A DNA stretch of 64,000 bases from NCBI GenBank assembly GCA_012184525.1, contig WOFQ01000023.1:434001-498000 (forward strand). The letters run 5' to 3'. Under the pieces are notes generated by a model that ran no database searches, had not been told where the DNA came from, and saw nothing but the letters and a program-made list of their open reading frames with translations. Position 1 is the stretch's first letter; each line of letters starts with the position of its first letter. This document shows, one piece after another, positions 33,778-45,125 of this stretch. The DNA is from Xenoacremonium recifei (Eukaryota > Ascomycota > Sordariomycetes > Hypocreales > Nectriaceae). Made by a program: the position numbers and the translations under genes.

Positions 33778-34266
33778 GTTTTCTTTTCTTTTTCTTATGA
33801 ACAGATTGTTTTCCTTCCTTTCTCTTCCGTGGCTCCTTTAATGCAGGCGATTACAATTAGCTAAGCAGCTGTAACCCTATATTGTATCGAATGACGTTGT
33901 TGCAGAGTTGGACTCCCGTATGACATTACTTTGTTATATCAAGGTCCGGTGAATGAAACTTCTCTCTCTTGAATATAAATGGATGCAAATGGTCACTTCA
34001 TGCCATGCCATGCCTGTTGAGCGGATCACGTCTATCTGCCACTCCATCGACTCTTGTGCTTCGTTGGCCCCCTGCTCCAGGAGTTCTGTAAGACCCAATT
34101 TTTGAACATTCTCCTTCAAGTGTGCTAAGTAATTGTCTAGAACTAATTTGTTTACGTTATCCCCTCTTCGATACATCTTTGCATAATATCCTCGGAAAAG
34201 TCGTTCGTGTCGTCCGGTTGTAGATATGCTACCTTCTTTGCTCATTCGTTCCCCAAGTGCACCTAA
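33778..34266. other. Convergent 3' region holding an unassigned ORF
   Basis: 489 bases between the stops of the rhamnosidase and the RTA1 gene. Pyrimidine-rich sequence follows the rhamnosidase stop. One hydrophilic minus-strand ORF is described separately. Confidence 0.5.
33934..34245 (-). CDS. Unassigned 103-residue ORF downstream of the RTA1 gene
   Basis: The ORF starts only 21 bases after the RTA1 stop, on the same strand. The sequence is hydrophilic and looks coding rather than random: RGYYAKMYRRGDNVNKLV, LAHLKENVQKLGLTELLEQ, then EAQESMEWQIDVIRSTGM. I recognise no domain, and no signal peptide or membrane helix is present. There is no room for its own promoter outside the RTA1 gene. 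It could be an alternative 3' exon of that gene, a remnant exon of a lost gene, or chance. Confidence 0.3.
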   Translation of the reverse strand: MSKEGSISTTGRHERLFRGYYAKMYRRGDNVNKLVLDNYLAHLKENVQKLGLTELLEQGANEAQESMEWQIDVIRSTGMAWHEVTICIHLYSRERSFIHRTLI

Positions 34267-35220
34267 TTATGCGACCATCTCGTCCATAAGATAGTTGCTA
34301 TTCGAATCTGATGACTTGGCCCTCCGAGATATCGCAACATCCAAGTCATCGACATAATAGACCAATAACACGGCCATAACGCTCGTCATCAAAGTTGCGT
34401 CGAAAACGTAGAGGAAAGCCTCGTGCGCGATGATGTAACCGTCGTTGCCTTGAAGATACTCAATAACCCTAAATATGCTCCGTATCAAGATGATTGTGTT
34501 GACCGCGTACAAAACATTGAGATGTCTTCTGTGTGGTATCAGTTTTCCAGAGGCAGGCGTAGTGGGATGGGTCGAAATTCGTCGGTCGAAAACCACAGTC
34601 GAGATGATGAAGAACCCGAAGAAGACGATCTGGCAGAAAAGGCCTACAACAATGATTTTCTCCCCGATGTTGTACAGATCCAAGGTGCCACCAGCCTGGA
34701 TGCCGCCACCACCGGCTTGAAGTGTAAACGAGACCACATCAGCAGTAACGAAAGTCCTTGTCAGCCATTTGACAGGTATGATAGACAAGTGCTCTGCGTG
34801 TAATGCGCGAATCAAACGGCCGAGTATCATGTAGATTGAGGCGGCATAGAGTGCCGGGGCGACGAGAATCAGGATGGCCTGGACGACGAAACCACCGATA
34901 GCCGTGTCATCGAAGTGCGACCAGATGCGTCCACAATAACCAATTACCTGGACTGAATCATCTATAAGTCAGCAGCCAGTAAGGAGAGCATGCATTGGAT
35001 AGTGGAATGCCAACTTACACAGACCGCCGATGCAAAACGCGGTAAAATAAAGAGCATGGCTACCGCACAGTCGCCATATGTGCAGGGCTGTCAAGATGGT
35101 AAACGAGACCGCGAAGATTATGGCCGCAGGCAGAGACGGGTCGTAGCGATATAATTGGAAGTTGAAGGCTGCAGCTGGTACTTGACTGGTTGAATTCCCA
35201 GCCAAGGTTGCGTTGTCCAT
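34267..35220 (-). CDS. RTA1-like seven-helix membrane protein (lipid-translocating exporter family)
   Basis: Two exons; an intron near 34965-35025 joins ...FCIGGL to FQVIGYCGRIWSH. The N-terminus MDNATLAGNSTSQ faces outside and is glycosylable, followed by YRYDPSLPAAIIFAVSF, the family start. Other RTA1 blocks are QAILILVAPALYAASIYMILGRLIR, KWLTRTFVTADVVSFTLQAGGGG and RSIFRVIEYLQGNDGYI...EAFLYVFDA. It ends DEMVA at 34267. Fungal RTA1/RTM1/RSB1 proteins sit in the plasma membrane and relate to resistance to amphiphilic toxins or sphingoid-base export. The exact role here is unknown. Confidence 0.92.
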
Positions 35221-35789
35221 GTCTTTGCTGCCGGAAATCCCTCTTCGTGCGAGTGTAGGTACACGCGCTTGAAGATCAATAAACGGGCCTATAGCTCAAC
35301 ACCAGAGGAATCGCTTTCCTAGTGTTGGAGAAGGGATTGATGAAGAAAGATAGAGATACAGTCGCTGAGAGATTGCGAACAGAATGGTAGAGAGGGTCCG
35401 AGGCTTAATAACGATTTCCGAATTACAATAAGCAAACATAATGTCCCATCAACCGCATCTCTAAATCCACTTGAACCGTGGTTAATTACTGGTATGTCGC
35501 CGCTGTGGCTTATCAGAGAGGGCGAGTCATGTAGCCAAAAGAGATGTTTTTTTCTGGAGACACTCATACAAGCTCGCATGCTAAACGAGGGCTATACGAA
35601 GCTTTCGGTCTCCGATGCGAGCTTCCAAGGCCCACCTGGAGACCGCTGTACTGTGGCAGCGCCGCCCAAAACATTCACCCCCGTGACGCAAAACCGGACG
35701 ATCCAGCCGCATCCAAAACTCTGCTCGAACATGCTTCTTCAACTCCCTCGTACACAACTCGTATTTGTCCACCGGTCCGCCAGAGGGCA
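35221..35789. promoter_or_regulatory. Divergent promoter, RTA1 protein / Zn2Cys6 factor
   Basis: 569 bases between the ATGs. In-frame open sequence extends upstream of the factor's ATG to about 35544 but does not look like protein, so I take it as leader. Confidence 0.5.
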
Positions 35790-37110
35790 ATGTCGCAAGA
35801 AAGTAATTCCGAGAACACCCCTGGGAGGATAACAACAAAGGCGAATCGCAAAGCTCATCACAAATCTCGGAACGGCTGCAGGAGGTGCAAGGAGCGGCGC
35901 GTCAAGGTCAGTCAATTAAGACGCACCTAAGTCGAGGCTTTCAGACCGCTTGCCGTCTGTTTTTCTTGCTTTTGAAATCGGACCTCTCACTCACCATTCC
36001 TCATAGTGCAACGAAGAGAAGCCGCTCTGCTTCAATTGCAGAAGACACGGTACGCCATGCATATATCCGAACCAAAACCCGCTTCCCTCGGCTCCTTCTC
36101 TGGGAGGTAGAGGGACCATTGGCGATAGGACACTGTCCTCTGGGTTGTCTGCCAATCCAGCCCGCATCTCTAGCAATACGTTTGAGTTGAACGACCTTGC
36201 TCTGATGCACCACTGGTCTGTCTCAACTAGCATCAGCCTATCCACTGCGCCCTGGATCAGACACCTATGGCAGATTGTCGTGCCCGGCCTCGCCATACAG
36301 CACAGTTATCTACTGCACGGCATCCTAGCCCTTGCGGCTCTACACATAGCATATCTTCAACCGGTTGACTGCAAAAACATTCTCGTGGACGCATCTATCC
36401 ATCATACAAAGGCCATCGGGGAGTTTAGGGAAGCAATCGTCAACCTCGATGAGGAAAATCCCGACGCCGTCTTCACTGCCGCTATTATCAATATGTTTCA
36501 CGTCATTTCCGTTACAGTAAGAGGTAGTCTCCCACCAAACGAGGATCTGTCAGATGCTTCCGAAGTACTAGACACCGAATGGGTCAGTATAGTCCGCGGA
36601 TGCGGTGCGGTGCTTCTCCCCACGTACGAGGCAGTGTCTCGCGGTCCGTTTGGTGGCCTACTAGAGATTGGCGACTGGAATAAGCTTGATCCAGATGAGA
36701 ATCCGAGCAAGGATGACGAACGACTCTTGGCCCTGCAAGACAAGGTCTGGAACCCGGAGAAAGATTGGAACCACGAGACTTACACCAAGGCGTTGTACCT
36801 TCTTCGCCAAACGATGAAATGGATGGACAACAACGCAACGTCAGATTCCAAAGTGTACTGGGCGGGCCCTTTCATATGGCTTCATCTCATTCCGGAGAAT
36901 TATTTGCAATTGCTGAAGCAACGCCAACCAGCTGCGCTGGTGTTGTTTGCTTATTACGGAGCTCTCGTTCACCGCTTGGACAACTTCTGGTGGGCTGAAG
37001 GCTGGGGGAAAAGGACTGTCGCTGTAATTGACCACTGTCTCGGGCAGTACTGGAGGTCACAAATAGAATGGCCGCTTCTGGTAGTTGGCCTTCGCACTGC
37101 AACTCCATAG
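35790..37110 (+). CDS. Zn2Cys6 fungal transcription factor
   Basis: Two exons (35790-35906, 36007-37110), 406 residues. Exon 1 ends ...RNGCRRCKERRVK and exon 2 begins CNEEKPLCFNCRRHGTPCIYP, making CX2CX6CX6CX2CX6C. The arrangement and the following ELNDLALMHHW ... SYLLHGILALAALHIAYLQP place it in the Upc2/Ecm22-like group of short factors with a Fungal_trans_2-type region, some of which bind sterols. Whether this one senses a lipid is not known. It is divergent from the RTA1 gene, a family tied to lipid stress, which would make a plausible pair. Confidence 0.9.
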
Positions 37111-37404
37111 TTGCCTTCTAAGAGTACAAAATAACACTCCAAACTAGAGTGCAACGTATTGGATCGACTCCTCCTATAGAATACTTGATCATGAGCGTGT
37201 TGCGGGTTAAGAAAAGGCAGTACTATTAGAAGTCCCCCAAGCTTCAAGGCCGATCCTTCGCTGAGGGTGCTGTCTGATAGGCACCTCATGGAAGCTAAGA
37301 AGCCCGCTGAAAGCGAGCGAGGTAACTACCCAACCCGTTTAAAACCCTGTCAATCCGCTTTCTCGTTTTCTGTGCAATCATCGACGTCAAGGCTCTAGCA
37401 CATC
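37111..37404. other. Intergenic spacer
   Basis: About 300 bases after the transcription-factor stop. No gene seen. Confidence 0.5.
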
Positions 37405-38393
37405 ATGAGAACTAAATTCAGCTACGCAGCCTTTGATGCAGAGCCCCATCGGCCATCTTCCTCTGGTAAGCTTCATTCTCCAAGCCCGTCTTATTTGTGC
37501 ATTATGTTTGATTCCCTGTGCCATCACCCAGGCCCTCGTCGTGTACCTATGCAACGAACGCCGCCAGAGAGGCGCCCTACCACTCTGCAAAGGTTGAAGC
37601 TGTAGTCGCAGAGATGAAGTCTAAGATGAAAGATGCCGACCTTGCACAAATTTTGGAAAACACGTTTCCAAATACCCTTGACACCACCGTGTCCTAGGTG
37701 TCATCTAATAAAAGCTCCCCGCAGGCTCACATTATCGCTGGTAATATGGATGCCTCTGGCAATAGCAGCCGTATGCTTCTTTGCTGCCAGAATGTGAGGC
37801 TCAGGAGTATATGTTTCAGGAAATTTGGGCAAACCTTCATTCCATCTCAATTCTCGAGTATATCCTCGGGCCCAAACCAGAGTGTCGCTTCGTCAACTCC
37901 AACACGGCGCTGCCCAATCCCGACTCCAATGCTCGTCAAGCAGTTCATAGCGGTGCTTATCACGACCATCCCAACTACCCATAGGTCGTCGTCCTGACTA
38001 TTTGTCTCACCGATATCTCCCCTCGAATTAGTTCTACAGAGGTGTGGCCCGGAACTCATGCAATGTTATTCCAAAAAGTTTCATGTTTTTCAGCACAGGC
38101 CGAATCCGGAGATAATTCTTCTACGAACGGGCGAAGATCAATCCCCTGGCCAGATTACCATCCCTAAAGGCAACATCTGTTTCCGCGACTTACGCACATG
38201 GCACGCCGGCATGCCTAATCTATCCAACGACCCGCGCATCTTCCCCAAGTTCTATCAGTCTCCTCTTAGACTTCGGCTACCTTCTTCTGTCCGAGAAATG
38301 ATTCGATCTTGGCCAAATGTTGACTTTGAGACGAAAACTGACTGGAAGGACGGGGAAATTGATCGTATGAACATTACTTTCGAAGCCAACTGA
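37405..38393 (+). pseudogene. Broken phytanoyl-CoA dioxygenase (PhyH) family gene
   Basis: PhyH-family blocks occur in order but in different frames: EAVVAEMKSKMKDADLAQILENTFPNT (about 37590-37690), then a stop; EYILGPKPECRFVNSNTAL and RQAVHSGAYHDHPNYP (to 37981), then a stop; VVVLTICLTDISPR-SSTEVWPGTH (37985-38060); and, in another frame, ITIPKGNICFRDLRTWHAGMPN to the end. Relatives are Fe(II)/2-oxoglutarate dioxygenases. The usual HSD iron motif reads HSG here, removing the Asp ligand, and no standard-length introns remove all stops and shifts. This suggests a pseudogene; sub-40-base introns or assembly errors are the alternative. The distal WHAGMPN block is intact. Confidence 0.65.
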
Positions 38394-38904
38394 ACCCAAG
38401 ATCCAGATTTTGGAGTGTTCTCGGACGGCAATGGGATTCAGAATAAGATGTCCTTGGAAATTGAGCCAGAGGTGACAAAGAATGATTATTGGAAGCCAGG
38501 TGATCCCTGAGTGCTTGAGAGTTAGCCCCATTTGGAACTTATTTCTTGAACAGGATAATTGACCAAAATTTGTTTCGTTGTCAAGTTACGGTCCTTGAAC
38601 CAGTGAGTTGTAAACGCCGATGTCAACGCCGATATGGCGTGTTGGACGGATAGATTATATCCCCGATTCTACTCGAAAAGTCGACCAACGTGGGGTTTGG
38701 TTGGGCCATCAGAACCTCGCGACGCGAATCCCGATGCTGACCCGAGTCCGTATCTCGGGACAATAATCATTCCAGATTTTGGAGGATGCTCGAGTCCGAA
38801 AGGAAGTGAGATATATAAATACTTTGGTTGTCCATCAATCTTCGCAGAGAAATCATCACTCTATCAGCAATAAAGAAATATATCTCAGTACATTCTTTCA
38901 AATT
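38394..38904. promoter_or_regulatory. Promoter region of the SDR gene
   Basis: 511 bases between the broken dioxygenase and the SDR ATG. It contains a TATA-like ATATATAAATA at about 38810. No gene seen. Confidence 0.5.
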
Positions 38905-39826
38905 ATGCGCTGGCTCATCACCGGATGTTCCTCAGGCCTAGGCTTAGAGCTGGCTCGTGCTGTGCTCGAGGCTGGCCATGAAGTTATCGCCTCGTCACGA
39001 AACCCCTCCAATACCCCGGGTCTTGTTGCAGAGGTTGAGAGACGAGGTGGACACTGGATTCAACTTGATGTGTCGGCTCCGGATGTTGATGCTACGGTGA
39101 AGAAATGCATCGCAACCTTCGGGCCACTAGACGTTCTGATCAACAACGCTGGCTATGCTATTGGCAGCGTTCTTGAAGCAATATCGTAGGTCAACCGGGG
39201 CACCACCCTGTCTTCCGATGACTCATACATTTCCTTTCAGGTCAGAGGCAGTTGAAAGGCAATTTGAAACCAACGTCTTCGGCACCGTGCGGACCATTCA
39301 AGCAGTCCTTCCCTCCATGCGGGCCAACAATGGCGGCACTATTGTGAACGTTAGCAGCGCGGAGATTTGGCATGCTCACCCATCTATCAGCATTTATGGG
39401 GCTTCGAAGGCTGCCTTGCAAGCCATGACAGAGTCTCTTCAGCTTGAAGTGAGTCCTTTTGGCATCCGAGTCCTGCTCGCTGTTCCCGGCGATATGCGCA
39501 CACAATTTGTGAGCCAAGATCGAATGAAGACAAATACCGTCGAAATCCCAGATGCCTACAAGGATACTCTTGCAGCTCAGGTATTCCACTTTCTAGTAGG
39601 GATGAATGGTACGCAAAACGGAGATCCTGTCAGAACGGCGAAGGTAATAGTGGAAGAAGTCATCAAGCCAACTATGACCAAGAACGGAAATGGCGAACAG
39701 TCGCCTTTGGTTGTTATGCCTTTAGGAAATGACAGTGTCTCGGGCATGAAGGCTAGAGCTGCAAAATTACTTCAAGCAGTTGAGGCGTTTGAAGGAAGAG
39801 CACTGGCTTGCGATTTTCCTGAGTGA
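38905..39826 (+). CDS. Classical short-chain dehydrogenase/reductase
   Basis: Two exons (38905-39185, 39241-39826), 288 residues. The Rossmann start is MRWLITGCSSGLGLELA (TGxxxGxG); NNAG is at LDVLINNAGYA; the catalytic set is VSSAE (Ser) and YGASKAA (YxxxK). The end of strand 2 carries SSRNP, an Arg that favours NADP(H). It resembles cytosolic fungal SDRs that reduce carbonyls on lipids or polyketides; the substrate is unknown. The frame opens upstream to 38779, but the motif places the start at 38905. It follows a dead dioxygenase gene; the two may once have been a pair. Confidence 0.92.
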
Positions 39827-40014
39827 AAAGAAGACAATGAATCAGTGCATAGAACGAGGTCAAGATTAGCAATCCACAAATCCATTATTAACGTGGTCCC
39901 ATCTCTAGTTGAGCTGGAATTGAGTCTCATAAATTTCGTCGTAAAATATGGCCATTGTTCTATATTGCCTTGGCGAGACATTCCATTATCAGTGCCAATA
40001 CTGCGTGCAGCCTC

Positions 40015-41045
40015 CTAAGCTACCCCGTTCAACTGGTTCTGAACACTGATGGCATCGCCGATACTGATATAGTCCAACTACAAGAGATATCAGTATTTTA
40101 TCCTTTCATGGGCGCAAATGCTCTTTGATGCTTACCAAAATAACTTTGGGACCGACACCGTTGGTACTAATGCACTCCTCATACTCAGCCATAATCGATG
40201 CATTGCTATTTGTGGTGCCCGCAGCGACAGCGTCAGGGATGTCAATTCCAAGAATATCGTCATCAAGGAAGTGGTTCATGATGCCCATGAGTGTGTCCGG
40301 ATTGCCGCCAGAAGGACGATCGACGGAACATGAAGGGAAGCTACTGTCTGTGACGTCGTACGTGGTCTCCCAGAAATAGCTGAATTCGTCGTTGATGTAA
40401 GAGACCTCACTTGTGTCCGCATGGTAGTCTAAGCCCCTTTTTAGCCACTTTTTCCCTTCATCCAGTCACAATATGCTGCGTTGTCACTCACCCATGAAGA
40501 CGATCAACCGAGTACCATCATCAATCAACTCTTGTAAAGTAGGCCAGTCATCCTGAGCAAGGACCCCATTTGGTGAGAATGCGTACTGGGTGAGGCCTGC
40601 ACTCTCGAACACGGTACCGTATTCTGTCACAGCTATTCCGTCACCGTTGGTCAGAAGTAGCGTGACTACTTCGTTGGCATTTGAGCCCAAGAAATCCGCA
40701 ATAGGCTCGAGATATTCGGCCAAAGATCCAGCGTCTTCCTCTATGCAATAAGTGTGGCACATTTCAATGGTACCATCCTTATTGTGCGTCTGGCCCTGGA
40801 GGAAACGCACACCAGACGAAAGCTGGGTCGCCACAGACGTGTACTGGTTCTCCGTTGGCAAGATACCAACGAAGGCCGAGTCATGTGATCCTTTAGACAT
40901 AATTAGACAGACCAATCAATGCTTTCCTGGCCTACCTACCGACTTGATGCAATTCCGAGTACTTGAAACTGCATAGTTCGTCGTAACCATTGCAGGCGGC
41001 TGCCGCTGTGGCAGCAAAAAGGAACACAGACGCGAATTGCATCAT
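40015..41045 (-). CDS. Secreted PLC-like phosphodiesterase (PI-PLC X-domain)
   Basis: Four or so exons. MMQFASVFLFAATAAAA is a signal peptide, followed by CNGYDELCSFKYSELHQVGSHDSAFVG, where GSHDS holds the first catalytic His of the PI-PLC X fold. Later MCHTYC supplies the second His with a conserved Cys. Then come FLGSNANEVVTLLLTNGD and LIVFMGDYHADTSEV. The last intron joins PKVIL to LDYISIGDAISVQNQLNGVA, with the stop at 40015-40017. Family members cleave phosphatidylinositol or similar phosphodiesters without Ca2+; fungal secreted versions are poorly characterised. The start choice between 41045 and 41042 does not change the signal peptide. Confidence 0.88.
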
Positions 41046-42490
41046 GTTGGGCTTCCAGAGAGTCGCAGGTCCAGGTTGCTGGCTCCCAGGTCTCCCCTAA
41101 CTGACGAGAAGGCCGCTTGAATCATTTATACGTATATCCTAGACATTAGCTGAGCACGGACTAACCGCAGGACGGCAGGTCCCCCGAAGGATGCAACTGT
41201 CGCATTACCGAGGCGCAAAAGAGGATTGGAGGAGGGGATCGAATGATCAACGGAATAGCAAGACAGGAGGTCACTAGACGATCTCTAGATCAGGCGTCCA
41301 AGCCCCCATGAGGAAGGTCCTACATGAGGGCCACCCGCAAACCGCATTATGCAAATTGCCGCCCTGCCTTTGAAGCGCCATCTGCCAGATCTCATGCGCT
41401 GCACTGCTGGACACGTGGGAAGCGCTGGTGATAGGTGCAAGAGACTTCTCCGCACATCCATTAGCTTCCCTGTTCTTTCGGCAATGATCGTGGGATGTTT
41501 AGGTGATGCCATTGGAAGATGCGAGATTGAAAAGTGCTACGCAAATGAAGAAATGATCGTCTCAGGAGGGCCGCTTCTTCCATCCCCAGTACCAACGCGG
41601 ATTGGATGCCGTTCATTCCGCTAACGGACAGGGGTCGAGCGGTCCAAATCTTATGTTCCCTGCAACAAATTGATTAACGCCGATGCACACAGCAATATTG
41701 GGAAGATGCGTTGGCATCTTTGAGAGGACATGTTGACTCACAGTAAATTTTAATGAACTGGCCATTACGTTGCAACCCTATCTACAGTAGCCTACTTAAA
41801 TGCATGTGATTGAACAGCAGCATCCAAGCCCGGGAATGGGCCGATGACTGGCGACAAATACAGGCTACGTTAGGGAGCGTGATATAGGGTAGTGTGGATA
41901 AATTCTTCACGTCGGACGAATCTGATGATGGCGATACAGAACGTGGAGGTTAAATATCTTCTTGAGTGCAGGAATAATTTCCGAGCAATTATTGGTTAAT
42001 ACTAACTCACAGCTCCGATTTATAGATTGAACTACGCACGGAATTGACCTTATGTACGTTGTCTTCCGTTGCAGGCCTCGATCATTTCCCTGTCTGTCAC
42101 CGAATTAACCGGACCATTTACTGCAAAGCTTCAACTACATCCGTACGTCGTGTTTCACGTGCCAAACGTTCGTTCTTTTGGATCAGGATCTTCCCAAAGC
42201 CAAAGCTTGACTAACTATCTTACTCTGCCTTTCTTTATTGACATTTGATATGCTGTTCCTCGGCGCGTCAAGGCCAGAATGACAACAAACACGGCCCCAC
42301 AAGTCCGAAGGGGGAGCCGAGTCCGCTCCGAACGGATCGGGTTCTCGTTAATCCGTTGGGCAGCTTATCGCAATTCCCAAGTTCCGACTCCACCAAGATG
42401 CTCTCCGGACCTTCAGCATTGTGGCTCACTTCGAGTGTAGATGGCGGCTAACCAGCCGATCTCTGGACATTGTTTCGGCTTGTAGCGATC
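41046..42490. other. Gene-poor divergent intergenic region
   Basis: 1.4 kb between the phosphodiesterase ATG and the transcription-factor ATG. A 91-codon frame at 41349-41624 (+) shows no domain. No repeats of note. It probably holds two promoters. Confidence 0.5.
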
Positions 42491-44631
42491 ATGGAAACAC
42501 CGAGCCGCCTGCGGTCCTACGACACAGGCCTCGATGATGGTGCACCGCCGCCCAAACGGGCCAAGACCCTGGCGTGCATGCGGTGTCGCCGGCGTAAGGT
42601 GAGGTATATCGGATATCTTTTATAAAGTATTTTGAACTAATGTTACTTCCCTGAAGCAAAAATGTGACGATCAGAGACCTTGTGCCAATTGCTCCAGATC
42701 TGGCGAGCAGTGCACTGAGGCGCTGTCAGCATATTCTTCTCATCCAAGCCTCGCTCCACCTGAGTATGCCTATGGCCCCTGATGTAACTCATATTGGCAG
42801 CTGATCTCGTGATCTGATTTGATGCAGGTGGAATTCTTACATCAATTCCCTAGAGGAACGCATTTCGCGCCTTGAAGAGACCAACACCCAGTCCACTGTG
42901 CCAGTCTCCGACCCCCAGGAATCATCGAGACGGCGCGTTTCTTTTGCATCGCGGAGTTCTCCAGCAATTGGTCTTTTGGCTACCTTTGCGCGTTCCGAAG
43001 ATGGGCATCACTCTCCTGTGACTCCACGTGACGGTGCTCAGGACAAGTGGTCACTCGAGCAAGGAACTGCCCTTGATAAACCTACCCAAGACGCACTCTT
43101 CAACACATATTACGACAAAGTCCACTGCAGATACCCTTTTCTTCGCCTCGACGAACTGAGAAATGTCAACACAAGACCAACCGAGCATTGGGTCGGTTAC
43201 TTCATCAACATGATCTTCTCCATCGGAATTCTTTTGGAAAAGAAAGGGACTCCATCCCGCAATAGTCTTGATCAGTCATTTTATCGTCTCGCTGTAACGC
43301 GATACCTCTCGTCTGTCTTTGCTCAACAAGATCGCATTTTACACATCCAAGCATATCTATTGTTAGCCATGCACGCAATATACTCACCCTCAACTGAGCG
43401 CATTATATCAATTGCATCGGCAACAATGCGGTATTGTGTTATGGCACAGCTTCATTTGGCTGAGGCCGAACCCGACTCTGCAGATCTGGCTGGGAAGATC
43501 GAGATACAAATGCGCCGGCGGGTTTTCTGGTCAGCATATGCACTGGACAGAGCTGTCGGCACTATGTTTGATCTCCCATTCTCGATCCCAGACTTTCAAA
43601 TTACTGTTAAAAAGTATGCAAACATCGACGATTACGAACTTGAAGAAAGCTGCGCTCGGGCTCTTCCGCATGACTTACAGAGCCGGCCAAGCTTTACGAA
43701 CTTGTCTGCAGCCTTGCATGTGGTGTATTGCCGGCAAATCCAATCAGAGATTCTCAACACGACCCTCCACCGTGACTTTGGCAAGCAGTTTGACCGCCTG
43801 TCTAGTTGGCGTCTTCGTGTGCTGGAGAAGTTGGACCGATGGAAATCAATGTGTCATCAATACTCAGATACACAGTCAAAGAACTTTACGAGTAGTGAGT
43901 GGCTTCACATGATCTACAACTACAGCTTGGCAATGCTCTATCAACCGACGAGGGCTACTGCAGCTGGAGCAGCGGGTGACTGGACAGTTAAGTCCTGTGT
44001 ACAGGCCTGTCTAATCTTTCGCAAGTTCCAAAGAGAAACAGCTATCACCGAGCTCTGGCTAGGTCTCATTGCGCAGTTCAAGTGCGGAGTTGCACTCATT
44101 TACTGTTTCTTTGTCACGCCACCTCACTTGAGATCACCTGCTTATACCCTTCCGGAAGTGTCAGAGGCTGTCAGAGCTTGCAGTGTCATCTTGTCGATTC
44201 TCGCCGAGCGGTGGCCGCAATCCAAATGTTTGAGAGATGCTTTCGACATCTTGGCAAAAGAAATCCCGCTCTTTGAGCCAGTGCCTCTGACTAATAAGAG
44301 GATGGGACAAGAATCAACAGAAACTCTCCTGTCGCTTTTCGGACAATTAGAGATTATGGTAGTTCACCGAAACACTTTACGCATGATCAAGGAAATGGCA
44401 TTAGACGAGTTTCCCCGCCCTCTAGCAGGAGGGCAAGATGCGCCTGCTCAGATGGAAGCCGCTGTTGATATTGCGCACTATGGAGAGACGAACTCAGACG
44501 TCACGGAAGACATCTTCCAACCAGTCATGCCCTATAGCGCTCTGCAAGATCCAGTGGAGGTTGATTTGGAGGGATTTGATTACACGGCGTTGGCGTTTCC
44601 TGGCCACTTTGACTTGGGGAATCCTTTTTGA
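42491..44631 (+). CDS. Zn2Cys6 fungal transcription factor with Fungal_trans domain
   Basis: Three exons (42491-42598, 42657-42763, 42828-44631), 672 residues. Exon 1 ends ...LACMRCRRRK and exon 2 begins QKCDDQRPCANCSRSGEQC, making CX2CX6CX5CX2CX6C. Exon 3 opens with WNSYINSLEERISRLEE, a short dimerising coiled coil. The middle holds the PF04082-type domain: DALFNTYYDKVHCRYPFL, LHIQAYLLLAMHAIYSPS, RRVFWSAYALDRAVGTMF. Xylanolytic-activator-like layout. Nuclear. Its nearest downstream neighbours are the aminotransferase, ACS transporter and aldolase genes, which it could control as a pathway regulator. Confidence 0.92.
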
Positions 44632-45125
44632 GATAAGAGAGACTAAACAAGCCAACAACTACAACCTCAATATGTCCTGAAGCTAGCATGTTATTTTGCT
44701 GCGACAATATGCTTAGTACCGAGATTTGCAGACTTTAGCCCCGCCGCCATTTGTCTTGAGGGTTTACTCAGTTACCACATCAATCTCGGACCCAATTGTG
44801 ACTTTCCTTGTCCAGTTAGACAGCTGAACAAGCATTCCTGTTACTGGACAAACGGCGACGTCTCTCTATCGGGCCTGTCGGCGGCTTCGGCGATCTCTTC
44901 TGGCGGCTTGTCCTCCGTGCTGAGGGTCCCGATTGCATCGGAGGGACGCCTAACGCCCGACGCTAGGGAAACCTCCGTCGCCCAATGACGTCCACAACGA
45001 AGCCACCGGGATTCGAGCCCCAGCACGGTAACAGAAGCCAGAGAGGGCCTTTGTTCTTTTCCTTTTGGACGGATACCTAACTCGGATTCTATACTCATTG
45101 TTGCTATTGCCATTGCGTGTTCACT
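44632..45125. promoter_or_regulatory. Promoter region of the aminotransferase
   Basis: 494 bases. A minus frame at 44841-45113 looks spurious. The sequence GGGATTCGAGCCCC near 45007 resembles a tRNA B-box, but no cloverleaf can be folded around it. Confidence 0.45.

Noticed and set aside
41349..41624. 91-codon plus frame upstream of the Zn2Cys6 factor
   Set aside because: No domain, no partner exon; likely chance.
45000..45025. GGATTCGAGCCCC, possible tRNA B-box
   Set aside because: No matching A-box or cloverleaf in the preceding 70 bases.
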